From positions 3,702 through 67,701 of the forward strand of contig CAXBPY010000007.1 of assembly GCA_963977675.1 (NCBI GenBank): a stretch of DNA of 64,000 nucleotides, read 5' to 3'. Position numbers and translations under genes: made by a program. The stretch is from CAXBPY01 sp003455275 (GTDB lineage: Bacteria > Bacteroidota > Bacteroidia > Chitinophagales > UBA10324). Below are positions 47,087-55,659 of the stretch, piece by piece. Every line of letters begins with the position of its first letter. Position 1 is the stretch's first letter. The notes beneath the pieces are model-generated. The model had not been told where the DNA came from. It saw only the letters and a program-made list of their open reading frames with translations, and ran no database searches.

Positions 47087-48949
47087 TTATTGTGCTATGT
47101 AAATATCACCACCTGCTTCCGAAAATTCTTTCGACATTTCATTCATGCCTTCTGCGAAAACATTTTCTTCTACAAGATTGTGTTTCGCTGCATAATCACG
47201 AACTTCCTGAGTGATTTTCATCGAACAAAATTTTGGTCCGCACATACTGCAGAAGTGCGCAACCTTCGCTCCATCCGCAGGAAGTGTTTCATCATGAAAC
47301 TCTCTTGCTGTATCGGGATCAAGTGAAAGATTGAATTGATCCTCCCACCGAAATTCAAATCGCGCCTTGCTAAGCGCATTGTCTCTCGCTTGCGCGCCCG
47401 GATGACCTTTTGCCAAATCAGCAGCGTGCGCTGCAATCTTGTAAGCAATCACTCCATCCTTCACATCTTTTTTATCAGGAAGCCCGAGGTGTTCTTTCGG
47501 AGTTACATAACACAACATGGCACAGCCATACCAGCCAATCATCGCTGCACCAATCGCACTGGTGATGTGATCATAACCGGGAGCTATATCTGTAGTGAGG
47601 GGACCGAGTGTGTAGAAAGGAGCTTCGCCACATTCTTTCAATTGCAAATCCATGTTCTCTTTAATCATGTGCATCGGAATGTGACCGGGACCTTCAATCA
47701 TTGTTTGCACATCATGCTTCCATGCAATTTGAGTTAACTCTCCAAGAGTTTTTAGTTCAGCAAACTGTGCTTCATCATTTGCATCAGCAATAGAACCGGG
47801 GCGCAATCCATCTCCCAAACTGAAAGCGACATCATACTGCTTCATCAGTTCGCAGATTTCTTCGAAGTGTGTGTAGAGAAAATTTTCTTTGTGATGAGAG
47901 AGACACCACTTTGCCATTATGCTTCCGCCGCGTGAAACAATTCCTGTTACTCTTTTTGCAGTGAGCGGAATGTAGCGAAGCAAAACGCCCGCGTGAATGG
48001 TGAAGTAATCAACTCCTTGTTCTGCCTGTTCTATTAAAGTGTCGCGGTAAATTTCCCAGGTAAGATTTTCTGCAATGCCATTAACTTTTTCAAGCGCCTG
48101 ATAAATGGGAACGGTTCCAATCGGTACTGGAGAATTTCGGATAATCCATTCTCGCGTTTCATGAATATTTTTTCCGGTGCTTAAATCCATAATCGTGTCA
48201 GCGCCCCAGCGACAGGCCCATACAGCTTTCTCTACTTCTTCTTCAATTGAAGAAGTGACCGCAGAATTTCCAATGTTCGCATTGATCTTCACCAGAAAAT
48301 TTCTTCCGATAATCATCGGCTCCGATTCAGGGTGATTGATGTTGTTCGGAATAATAGCTCGGCCTCGTGCAACTTCATCACGAACAAATTCCGCAGTAAT
48401 AAATTTAGGAATTGCTGCTCCAAAATTTTCTCCCTTGTGTTGCGAAGTGAGTTCCTTGTTTTTCTCTATCCACTCTTGTGTCAATTGATTTTCGCGGATG
48501 GCGATGTATTCCATTTCAGGTGTGATGATTCCTTTTTTTGCATAATGCATTTGCGAAACATTCTTTCCTGATTTCGCGCGGAGAGGAACGCGATTGAAAT
48601 TTTCTACTGTTGATTTCGAAAACAATTCTTTCACATATTCTGAAGAATAATTTTCTAATTGCCCAGTGTCGTTTCTTTCAGCAATCCATTTTGAACGAAG
48701 CGGCTCAATACCTTTTCGAACATCAATATTTTTTTTTGTGTCAGTGAAAGGTCCGCTCGTGTCATACACATTGATGCTGACTTTTTCCTTTTTCGTTACG
48801 CCATTCACCACAGTTTTCACATCGTCAGTTTCGATTTTGCGCATAGCAACATTGATGTCGTGCAGTTTTCCCTTCACATAAATTTTTTCAGAGCGGGGAA
48901 ATGGTTTGGTAGAAATTAAATTCTCAATTGGAAGTTGTTGTGTTTTCAT
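47087..48949 (-). CDS. thiC: Phosphomethylpyrimidine synthase ThiC
   Basis: 620-residue radical SAM enzyme that converts aminoimidazole ribotide to HMP-phosphate. Typical stretches are SEPMIIGRNFLVKINANIGN, WGADTIMDLSTGKNIH, PIGTVPIYQALEKV, HAGVLLRYI and SIMAKWCL. The C-terminal Fe-S motif is CSMCGPKFCSMK (CxxCx4C). ATG 48949 is used; an in-frame TTG two codons upstream is unlikely. It follows thiS in the riboswitch-controlled operon. Confidence 0.97.
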   Translation of the reverse strand: MKTQQLPIENLISTKPFPRSEKIYVKGKLHDINVAMRKIETDDVKTVVNGVTKKEKVSINVYDTSGPFTDTKKNIDVRKGIEPLRSKWIAERNDTGQLENYSSEYVKELFSKSTVENFNRVPLRAKSGKNVSQMHYAKKGIITPEMEYIAIRENQLTQEWIEKNKELTSQHKGENFGAAIPKFITAEFVRDEVARGRAIIPNNINHPESEPMIIGRNFLVKINANIGNSAVTSSIEEEVEKAVWACRWGADTIMDLSTGKNIHETREWIIRNSPVPIGTVPIYQALEKVNGIAENLTWEIYRDTLIEQAEQGVDYFTIHAGVLLRYIPLTAKRVTGIVSRGGSIMAKWCLSHHKENFLYTHFEEICELMKQYDVAFSLGDGLRPGSIADANDEAQFAELKTLGELTQIAWKHDVQTMIEGPGHIPMHMIKENMDLQLKECGEAPFYTLGPLTTDIAPGYDHITSAIGAAMIGWYGCAMLCYVTPKEHLGLPDKKDVKDGVIAYKIAAHAADLAKGHPGAQARDNALSKARFEFRWEDQFNLSLDPDTAREFHDETLPADGAKVAHFCSMCGPKFCSMKITQEVRDYAAKHNLVEENVFAEGMNEMSKEFSEAGGDIYIAQ

Positions 48950-48968
48950 TCTCAATTTTTTTTTTGAC

Positions 48969-48993
48969 TATCCTTCGATAAGCTCAGGATGAC
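48969..48993. repeat. Dispersed 'CCTTCGA-AAGCTCAGGATGAC' type repeat copy
   Basis: TATCCTTCGATAAGCTCAGG followed by ATGAC lies in the thiS-thiC gap. The motif, whose complement is GTCATCCTGAGCTTATCGAAGG, resembles a short intergenic element I recognise as recurring in many bacterial genomes. It is followed by AT-rich TTAATTC direct repeats. I see only this one copy in the window. Confidence 0.5.
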
Positions 48994-49041
48994 ATTGCTG
49001 TATTAAAATCTTAATTCTTAATTCATAAATCTTAAATCCAT

Positions 49042-49245
49042 TTATCCGCCTTGGGCAGCCCGAATCACCAGCACGCGGTCGTTTTCACTGAGTTGTTTTT
49101 TGCCCCACTCCTCTCCGGCTATCACTTCGGCATTCACGGCAACTGCAATTCCTCTTTTGTTTTCGAGTGAAAGTTGCTGAAGCAAATCGCGGAGTGAATT
49201 TCCGGTTTGGAGTTCGATGGGTTTGTCGTTAACAGTCAGTTTCAT
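49042..49245 (-). CDS. thiS: Sulfur carrier protein ThiS
   Basis: 67-residue ubiquitin-like sulfur carrier for thiazole synthesis. It starts MKLTVNDKPIEL and ends with the diagnostic Gly-Gly (IRAAQGG) that is thiocarboxylated. ATG 49245 is the first codon of the fold; upstream in-frame codons lie in the riboswitch leader. First gene of the thi operon. The adenylating enzyme ThiF that normally activates it is not in the window. Confidence 0.94.
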   Translation of the reverse strand: MKLTVNDKPIELQTGNSLRDLLQQLSLENKRGIAVAVNAEVIAGEEWGKKQLSENDRVLVIRAAQGG

Positions 49246-49316
49246 TTCCTCAATTTTTTTCTGACAGAATAAGTATGATTTCAGGAAACAGGAAAATGCA
49301 AAAGGCATCTCCAACT

Positions 49317-49393
49317 TTTCCCTACGCCGGCATTATCCGAATCAGGTTTCAGGGTATGTTCTCAGTCCTTTGTTTTTTCCGGACACCCCTAAA
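49317..49393 (-). promoter_or_regulatory. TPP (THI-box) riboswitch
   Basis: On the minus strand the leader contains AGGGGTGTCC, then CTGAGA, ACCCTGAAACCTGAT, GGATAATGCC and GGCGTAGGGA. These are in the order and spacing of the thiamine pyrophosphate aptamer (P1/P2 with CUGAGA, P4/P5 with ACCUGAU and GAUAAUGCC). It lies about 70 bases upstream of the thiS start codon and should repress the thi operon when TPP is abundant. Confidence 0.95.
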
Positions 49394-49400
49394 GCGATTT

Positions 49401-49408
49401 CAAATGTA
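49401..49408 (-). promoter_or_regulatory. Possible -7 box of the thi operon promoter
   Basis: TACATTTG on the minus strand fits TAnnTTTG and lies just upstream of the riboswitch. Transcription would begin at about the first aptamer base. No TTTG is present at the 18-base spacing seen in the two promoters near 21.4-21.8 kb, so the assignment is tentative. Confidence 0.35.
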
Positions 49409-49473
49409 AAAGAAGAAGAACACGAAGTGCATTCAATACAAAATATTTTATGCACTATTATCCTAAAAGGAAT

Positions 49474-51576
49474 TCAAAATATTTTCTTCATTCTCAATCG
49501 CAGCGAATTTCCAATCACCACCACATCGCTGAAAGCCATGCTGAGCGCAGAAAGCGTAGGACTGAGGAAACCGGCACCGGCAACAGGAATTGCAAGCGCA
49601 TTATAAAAGAAAGCCCAGAAAAGATTTTGCTTAATGGTAAGCAGTGTGTGCTTGCCCACATGGAAAGCCGCCGGAAGTGATTTCAAATTTCCGGAGAGCA
49701 AAATGATTTGCGCAGAATCCATTGCCATTTGGGTGGAGTTCGCGAGTGAGATGCCAAGGTTGGATTGCGTGAGTGCAGGTGCATCATTGATTCCGTCGCC
49801 CACCATTGCAGTTGGTTGTTGCTTCACACACTGACGAATGAAGTGAAGTTTCTCCGCAGGTTTTTGTTCGCTCATACATTCATCCATTTCAAGTTCATCA
49901 GCAATTTTTTTACAGCGCAGCTGACTGTCACCACTGAGTAAAATGGTTTTGATTCCCCGTGCGCGGAAAAACTGAATTGCTTCCGCTGCACCTTCACGAA
50001 TTTCATCTTCCATTTGAATGAGTGCGAGCAGCGAATTATTCTTCGTAAGCGCGATGTTGAACAAATTATTTTCCTCTTCACTCTCGCTTCGATTCGAACC
50101 GATGAAATAGAAATTCCCTTCTTCATCTCTTCCTGAAACTCCTTCGCCTTTTATTTCCTGCACATCCAAAAATTTCATTGGAGGAAAATTTTTCATCTCA
50201 TTCAAAAGAGAAATGGCAAGCGGGTGCGAAGAAAATTTTTCTAATCCGGTAATGGCTGATTTTATTTCTTCTTCCGTTCCGCTGAAGATTTCAAGCTTCC
50301 CGATTTTGAATTTGCCGGTTGTCAGTGTTCCTGTTTTATCAAAAACAATCTGGCGAATAGATGAAATTGTTTCGAGTGTGTCGCTGCCCTTCAGCAGAAT
50401 TCCTTTTCGTGCTGCTTTGCCAAGTCCCACCATTACAGCAGTTGGAGTGGCGAGTCCCATTGCGCACGGACACGCAATCACAAGTACCGCCACACTATTC
50501 ATGAGCGATTGTGTGAGCGAGTGGTGAAGCAAAAAAATATTTATCAGCAATGCAAGAGCAGAAGCGCCCATCACAGCCGGAACAAACCAACCTGTTATTT
50601 GATCAGCAAGTTTTTGCATTCGCGGCTTTTGTGCCTGCGCTGCTTTCACCAATTCAATAATCTGACTGAGCGCAGAATGTTTTCCGGTGGCGGTTACTTT
50701 AAATTTTACAGCGCCGGAAATGAGTGTGGTTCCTCCGGTTACTGAATCGTTCAATTGCTTCATCACCGGCAAGCTCTCACCTGTAATCATAGATTCATCA
50801 GCTTCACCGCTGCCCCATGCAATAATTCCGTCCGCCGGAATTCGGTCGCCTGAATTCACAAGCAGGTAATTTCCTTTTCGAATGTCGTGCGCATGAATCT
50901 CACTGATGACTTCAAATTTTTCTTCACCAAAAAAACTAACCAGCCTGGCTGTTTGCACCTGCATTTTTAAAAGCGATGCAACAGATGCTCGCGTTTGTTT
51001 CACAGAGCGATGCTCAATTAAATTTCCAAGCAGCACGAGCGTGATTATGGATGAAGAGGTTTCGAAAAAAACATTCATCTCATCGTGAAGAAAAAATCCT
51101 TTCACTACAGAATAAAAAAATGCCGAACTGCTTCCGAGAAAAATCAGCACATCCATGTTTGGTGAGCCGCTGCGCAAAGAGTGATAAGCACTTCTTCCGA
51201 AATAAAAAACTCCGAGAACATAAACGGGAAGCGCAATTGCAAACTGAAACCAAAGTGAGTGCAGGAATTCAAAATGCACAATCATCATTGCCCAAAACGG
51301 AATGGTGAGCGCGAGCGAGAAGAAAAATTTTGATTCGATACTTCCGGGAAAACCAGTTCCGCCACCATGATCGTGTTCATCTTCGCTGTGAACATGATAG
51401 CCGAGGTCTTCAATGCCTTCCTTAATCTCCGTCAGCATTTTTTCTCCGCCATGAAACCGAACTTCACCGGAAGAGAAATCAACAAACACATCACTCATTC
51501 CTTTCTTCTGCAAGTAACGAGTCACGGTGCTTGCACAAGTTGCGCAAGTCATTCCATCAACTTTCAGTTCGGTCAT
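49474..51576 (-). CDS. Copper-translocating P-type ATPase (CopA-like)
   Basis: 700-residue P1B-type ATPase that exports copper or a similar soft metal. The N-terminal metal-binding domain has GMTCATCAS (Cys11, Cys14), followed by a His/Asp-rich linker. Transmembrane VIACPCAMGLATPTA contains the CPC ion site. DKTGTLTTG carries the phosphorylated Asp, SSHPLAISLL the HP motif, and VGDGINDAPAL the hinge. The end reads SDVVVIGNSLRLR. I used ATG 51576, where the metal-binding fold begins; the frame is open to 51741 but that part overlaps the divergent SOD gene. Metal choice (Cu+ vs Ag+) is inferred from the motifs. Confidence 0.93.
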   Translation of the reverse strand: MTELKVDGMTCATCASTVTRYLQKKGMSDVFVDFSSGEVRFHGGEKMLTEIKEGIEDLGYHVHSEDEHDHGGGTGFPGSIESKFFFSLALTIPFWAMMIVHFEFLHSLWFQFAIALPVYVLGVFYFGRSAYHSLRSGSPNMDVLIFLGSSSAFFYSVVKGFFLHDEMNVFFETSSSIITLVLLGNLIEHRSVKQTRASVASLLKMQVQTARLVSFFGEEKFEVISEIHAHDIRKGNYLLVNSGDRIPADGIIAWGSGEADESMITGESLPVMKQLNDSVTGGTTLISGAVKFKVTATGKHSALSQIIELVKAAQAQKPRMQKLADQITGWFVPAVMGASALALLINIFLLHHSLTQSLMNSVAVLVIACPCAMGLATPTAVMVGLGKAARKGILLKGSDTLETISSIRQIVFDKTGTLTTGKFKIGKLEIFSGTEEEIKSAITGLEKFSSHPLAISLLNEMKNFPPMKFLDVQEIKGEGVSGRDEEGNFYFIGSNRSESEEENNLFNIALTKNNSLLALIQMEDEIREGAAEAIQFFRARGIKTILLSGDSQLRCKKIADELEMDECMSEQKPAEKLHFIRQCVKQQPTAMVGDGINDAPALTQSNLGISLANSTQMAMDSAQIILLSGNLKSLPAAFHVGKHTLLTIKQNLFWAFFYNALAIPVAGAGFLSPTLSALSMAFSDVVVIGNSLRLRMKKIF

Positions 51577-51664
51577 TTCAGTTTCCAACTGAGCAAAACT
51601 AATTATCAGGAAGCTTATGCTTATTCCAATTCCTTTTACTTTTAACACACCAAAAAAAATTGAA

Positions 51665-52378
51665 ATGAATAACACGAGGAGAGATTTTATAAAAACGACA
51701 GCACTGGCTGCCGGAGCTATTTCACTAGGAATAAATAGCAATGCAAAACCTGCAAACTTTAATGAATATCCCTATACACTGCCGCAACTACCATACGCTT
51801 ATAATGCGCTGGAGCCGCACATAGACGAGAAAACAATGATGATTCATCATGATAAACATCATCAGGCTTATGTTGACAAACTAAACGCAGGTCTTGAAAA
51901 ATTTCCGGACTACCAGCAGAAAGGATTACAAAATTTATTTTCTCAAATCATCATGTTGCCTGCCGATTTAAAGATGGTAATCCGAAATCATGGAGGCGGA
52001 CATTGGAACCATTCTTTTTTTTGGAACCAACTCTCTCCTACTACTTCTCAGCCATCAGAAAAATTGGCTTCCGCTATAAATTCAACATTCGGAAGTATTG
52101 ATAAGTTGAAAGAAGAAATGAACAAAACCGCAATGACTATTTTCGGAAGCGGCTGGGTGTGGCTGATTGAAACTGCAATGAAGGAGCTTAAGATTGTAAC
52201 AACACCGAATCAATATAATCCATTGATGGGCGACGCTGCTGATAAGGGTGCTCCGTTAATTGCAATTGATGTATGGGAACATGCCTATTACCTGAAATAT
52301 CAGAACAAGCGCGCAGATTACCTGGAAGCAATATGGAATGTAATTAATTGGAACAAGGTTTCAGATTCACATTTCTAA
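51665..52378 (+). CDS. Fe/Mn superoxide dismutase with Tat signal
   Basis: 237 residues. The N-terminus has a twin-arginine motif TRRDFIK followed by a hydrophobic stretch (TTALAAGAISLG), so the enzyme is likely exported folded. The SOD core is complete: YAYNALEPHID, IHHDKHHQAYV (first metal His), NHGGGHWNHSFFW, FGSGWVWL and DVWEHAYYLKYQNKRADYL (Asp and His ligands). The metal cannot be fixed from sequence alone. It is divergent from the copper ATPase gene with an 88-base gap that should hold both promoters. Confidence 0.93.
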   Translation: MNNTRRDFIKTTALAAGAISLGINSNAKPANFNEYPYTLPQLPYAYNALEPHIDEKTMMIHHDKHHQAYVDKLNAGLEKFPDYQQKGLQNLFSQIIMLPADLKMVIRNHGGGHWNHSFFWNQLSPTTSQPSEKLASAINSTFGSIDKLKEEMNKTAMTIFGSGWVWLIETAMKELKIVTTPNQYNPLMGDAADKGAPLIAIDVWEHAYYLKYQNKRADYLEAIWNVINWNKVSDSHF

Positions 52379-52398
52379 TCTTTATAAATATAAAATTG

Positions 52399-52438
52399 AA
52401 AAGCCACTCTGAAATTTCAGAATGGCTTTTCTTTTTAT
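52399..52438. terminator. Bidirectional terminator between SOD and the T9SS gene
   Basis: AAAAGCCA-TCTGAAA / TTTCAGA-TGGCTTTT, a long stem with one internal mismatch. T-rich sequence follows on both strands. It lies between convergent genes. Confidence 0.88.
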
Positions 52439-52453
52439 AAAACAACTAAAAGA

Positions 52454-53359
52454 CTATTTCACAAATTTTTCAGTCAGGAAATTATTACCGTATTTAACTG
52501 TAATGAAGTATGAACCTGATTGCAATTGAGAAGTATTAAAATTGAATTGATTTTCACCTGCATTAACTTTTGATTGGTAAGAAGAAACTGTTTCGCCTAA
52601 AACATTTACCAATTTAATTTCACAATCTGCCGATGCGACAGACATTATCTTAAGCGAAAGATTATTTGCAACTGGATTTGGATAAACCATCAATGAATTT
52701 TCGGGTTTTGGATTTTTGATACCTAAAGTTCCTGCCTGAATAACCTGGATATAAAAATTCTGTGCCTCAGCTCTGTAAACAACATTTCCTGTACTATCGA
52801 AACCAATGCCATGACAGTATGAACAAAGCGAAATAATGTTTCCGAAAAAATCAGTGCTGAGAAGGTTTACGCAAACATTGTATACTGCATTAGCTGAATA
52901 TGTGTGCGATACAAATAAACCAGAATCAGAAGAGCCATCGCCCCAGTTCCAAAGCACACCATAACCTGAAGTTGAGTTCGAATCAATCTGGAGGTAGAAA
53001 GTATTGGTGCCTGCATCATAAGTTGTGGTGTAAGATACATAGCAAGGCATAGTGTCGCAGTAGCTGGTATTCCAAACTGCAGTGTTGCCATTTGCATAAA
53101 GGGCTGTATCGATTGCGGCGCCGGTACATGAATAGAAATACAAGTAGCAGTGAGTACTCCCAACAATGGTTTGCTGGAAATCTCCGTTTGACGCCGTTTG
53201 AAAACTGAAGTACTGAGCAGAAGATGAATCTTCGAAATAAATTGTAACAGGACCCAGTGCATCAGAAATGTGGCCGCTTAATGTGTAGCCGGATTGTGCT
53301 TTTGACTGGCTGATCACCAGCGTGAAAAAGGAAAGAAGAGTAAAGAGTTTCTGTTTCAT
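52454..53359 (-). CDS. T9SS type A sorting-domain protein with a PKD domain
   Basis: 301 residues. A signal peptide ends at SQSKAQ. The N-terminal part contains GYTLSGHISDALGPVTIYF, perhaps a carboxypeptidase-regulatory-like strand pattern. One PKD domain follows (VLWNWGDGSSDSG, VSHTYSANAVY). The type A sorting domain closes the protein (LMVYPNPVANNLSL, GSYFITVKYG, EKFVK). It contains several cysteines. It is predicted to be exported by the type IX system; no enzymatic motif is seen. Confidence 0.85.
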   Translation of the reverse strand: MKQKLFTLLSFFTLVISQSKAQSGYTLSGHISDALGPVTIYFEDSSSAQYFSFQTASNGDFQQTIVGSTHCYLYFYSCTGAAIDTALYANGNTAVWNTSYCDTMPCYVSYTTTYDAGTNTFYLQIDSNSTSGYGVLWNWGDGSSDSGLFVSHTYSANAVYNVCVNLLSTDFFGNIISLCSYCHGIGFDSTGNVVYRAEAQNFYIQVIQAGTLGIKNPKPENSLMVYPNPVANNLSLKIMSVASADCEIKLVNVLGETVSSYQSKVNAGENQFNFNTSQLQSGSYFITVKYGNNFLTEKFVK

Positions 53360-53486
53360 GTTTTAGTTAAGTTTTAGTGATTGAATTGTTTTCTTAACCA
53401 CTAACACGAAAGTAGGTTTGAGAATGGTTGGGTGGATGAAAAAAAACTTAACTTCTCTAATTGAAAATAAATTTTTCAGAACCTCA

Positions 53487-54239
53487 TCACGGAGTAATTT
53501 CAAACCGAACGAACATGTTTGAACGGAAAGTTATCTTTTGAAATTCAACATCTGTCTTATACGAATAATCTCTTGCACCCCTCATATAAATCCCCTGCTG
53601 ATTTGAAATTGTTTGATCTCCACCATACATGTAACCAGTCGAGTATCCGTAATAAGGATCTTCCCGCACAATCAAAGTCTTTCCAGCCCATTTGTCAAGT
53701 GGCTTCAGCATGTAGTTGGCTTGCGGTTTTGCTTTATCTATTGCTTCTACTCTCACTACTTCTTCGATGCTGTCGCGCTTTGAGTAATCGGTTTTCCAGA
53801 TATCAGCATCATAAATTTTCAAGTCATAAACAATCTGAAAAACTGTTTGAGTTTCTTCTGCTGTAGAAACTTTAAGAGAGTATTCCTTACTCTGCATCAC
53901 ATCTTTTCCGTGCCAGCGAATCTTTACATAACCACTTGCGAGGTCGTGCGTCGAAAGATTCTTCACATCAATTTTATTTTCTTTCAGTGCATCAACTAAT
54001 TCATGTTCTAAAGAATCAATACTGATTTTGGTTTTGCCATCCATTCTTTCATGTAGAGTAATGCTGATGAAAATCTCATCAGGCACTACTTCTCTTTCTG
54101 CTGAAGTAGAAACATCAATTTATGGAACCTTATTGATATCGAATTCTCCGGTAGTTTGTGCCTCGGTATTAGGTGCAATCATCAAAAAAGTGAAGGTAAA
54201 AAAGAAAATAGCTTCTGCGATTTTTATGATTCTTTTCAT
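53487..54239 (-). pseudogene. SIMPL-domain (DUF541) periplasmic protein interrupted by an in-frame TAA
   Basis: From ATG 54239 a 39-residue frame encodes a signal peptide (IFFFTFTFLM, cleaved near NTEAQ) and GEFDINKVP, then TAA at 54120-54122. The same frame continues without shift: IDVSTSAEREVVPDEIFISI is the characteristic start of a SIMPL domain, and ALKENKIDVKNL and QIVYDLKIYDADIW fit its later part. The frame stays open to the stop at 53487. A single base change restores about 250 codons; related proteins often have Tyr or Phe at the interrupted position. The downstream fragment (open from 54086 with an ATG-like GTG) would lack the signal peptide. A nonsense mutation, an assembly error or readthrough are all possible. 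Confidence 0.82.
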
Positions 54240-54391
54240 TTGGTGTAAATTTTTTTTAAAGTGATAAGATCTGAAACGAAAATAAAAGATGAAATTGTCG
54301 AAGCCATAAAAATGTTTATAATAAAATATTTCAGAATTTCTGAAACCTAAAATCAATTGTGATGTAAAGAAGGCAAAACACAGCTCAACCA

Positions 54392-54482
54392 GAAAACTTG
54401 AAAAGAGTTTTACCGCCTTCCGAAACGCTCATTTAGGGTTTGGTGTTTTACCTTAACAGAGAACTTGAAGGCGGTTTTTTTA
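54392..54482 (+). ncRNA. Candidate small structured RNA ending in a terminator
   Basis: A 6-bp hairpin (AAAACT / AGTTTT, 54392-54411 region) is followed by ACCGCCTTC (54412-54420). Its perfect complement GAAGGCGGT lies at 54467-54475, and a T7 run follows. The 46-base loop contains a further possible hairpin around GGTGTTTTACC. The orientation gives a plus-strand terminator although no plus-strand gene lies upstream. A short independent RNA, or a leader attenuator for mltG, would explain this. No match to a known RNA family is claimed. Confidence 0.35.
54412..54481 (+). terminator. Terminator-like stem with a long loop upstream of mltG
   Basis: Perfect 9-bp G+C-rich stem ACCGCCTTC / GAAGGCGGT, with a 46-base loop, followed directly by TTTTTTT. 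Confidence 0.6.
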
Positions 54483-54565
54483 TTTTTTGTCTTTACTGTT
54501 ATTCTTCGAACATATTCACCAATGAACGAATGAACTTATTTCATTTTTGATTTCTTTGTGCATTC

Positions 54566-55621
54566 ATGACGAAGAAAAAAATCAGCCGGTTCAGGAAGGT
54601 TTTAATTGCGTTGATATCAGTTGTAATTATTTCAGCGATTGGCGTCGGGTATTCTTTTTATCAAAAAATTTATTCGCCTAATATTTCAGCTAATCTGGAT
54701 AAACAATTTCTTTTCGTTCCGACCGGTTGTAATTATCAGCAGCTGATCAATATTATTTCACAAAAGAAAATTATTGTTCACAGTGAATCGTTTCTTTGGG
54801 TAGCGGAACGAATGTCGCTTTCGGAGAACATCCATCCCGGAAAATATGAATTGCAAAAAGGAATGAGCAACTATGACCTCGTTCACCTGCTGAGAAGCGG
54901 AAAACAAACTCCCGTGAAACTTGTGCTTAATAAATTCAGAACAAAAAATGATTTTGCTTCCTTCGTAAGTTCGAAACTGGAGATAGATAGTTCGGTATTG
55001 CTTTCCTGCCTGAATGAGGAATCATTTTTATCACAATTCGGATTTAATAAAGAAGAAGTTATTTGTTTGTTTGTTCCGAATACTTATGAATTTTACTGGA
55101 ACACCAATGCAGATAAGTTTTTTATTCGTATGAAAAAAGAATATGATTTATTCTGGAATGAAAAGAGAAAGCAAGAAGCTCAGAATCAAAAACTGACACC
55201 AACCGAAGTTGAAATTCTTGCAAGCATAATTGAAGAGGAAACAAATCAGAACGATGAAAAGCAAACCATTGCATCAGTCTATCTGAACCGATTAAAAAAA
55301 GGAATGCTGCTGCAGGCAGATCCTACTGTCAAGTTTGCTTTAAATGATTTTACGATCCGAAGAATAAGGGAAACACACATTGAACAATCAAAAGATTCTC
55401 CTTACAACACTTATCGAAAAACCGGATTGCCTCCGGGGCCTATATGCACGCCTTCCTCAACAAGTATTGATGCTGTTTTGCAACCGGCTGAAACAGACTA
55501 CCTCTATTTCTGCGCTAGTTCAACCAAACCAGGATACCATGTATTTGCTTCGACATTAAATGCTCATCAGGCCAACGCAAAACTTTATCAGCAGTGGCTG
55601 AATAAGAGAGGGATAAATTAG
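54566..55621 (+). CDS. mltG: Endolytic murein transglycosylase MltG
   Basis: 351 residues. A single N-terminal membrane anchor (VLIALISVVIISAIGVGYSF) is followed by a LysM-like region (NIHPGKYELQKGMSNYDLVHLLRSG). The YceG catalytic domain has SIIEEETNQNDEKQTIASVYLNRLKKGM, with the conserved Glu, then LQADPTVKFAL and YNTYRKTGLPPGPICTPS. MltG cleaves nascent glycan strands in the periplasm and sets their length. A candidate RNA/attenuator precedes it. Confidence 0.94.
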   Translation: MTKKKISRFRKVLIALISVVIISAIGVGYSFYQKIYSPNISANLDKQFLFVPTGCNYQQLINIISQKKIIVHSESFLWVAERMSLSENIHPGKYELQKGMSNYDLVHLLRSGKQTPVKLVLNKFRTKNDFASFVSSKLEIDSSVLLSCLNEESFLSQFGFNKEEVICLFVPNTYEFYWNTNADKFFIRMKKEYDLFWNEKRKQEAQNQKLTPTEVEILASIIEEETNQNDEKQTIASVYLNRLKKGMLLQADPTVKFALNDFTIRRIRETHIEQSKDSPYNTYRKTGLPPGPICTPSSTSIDAVLQPAETDYLYFCASSTKPGYHVFASTLNAHQANAKLYQQWLNKRGIN

Positions 55622-55659
55622 AATTATGAATTTTGATTTTTTGAATTATGATTTAAGTT

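Larger units (their letters stand above)
54240..54565. other. 326-base intergenic region before mltG
   Basis: This region lies between the divergent SIMPL gene and mltG. It contains the structured segment and terminator at 54392-54482. No ORF of note was seen. I found no convincing TTTG-N18-TAnnTTTG promoter. Confidence 0.5.

Noticed and set aside
49370..51645. Several plus-strand ORFs opposite the copper ATPase and the TPP riboswitch
   Set aside because: All are antisense to a conserved P-type ATPase or to the riboswitch and show no protein family signature.
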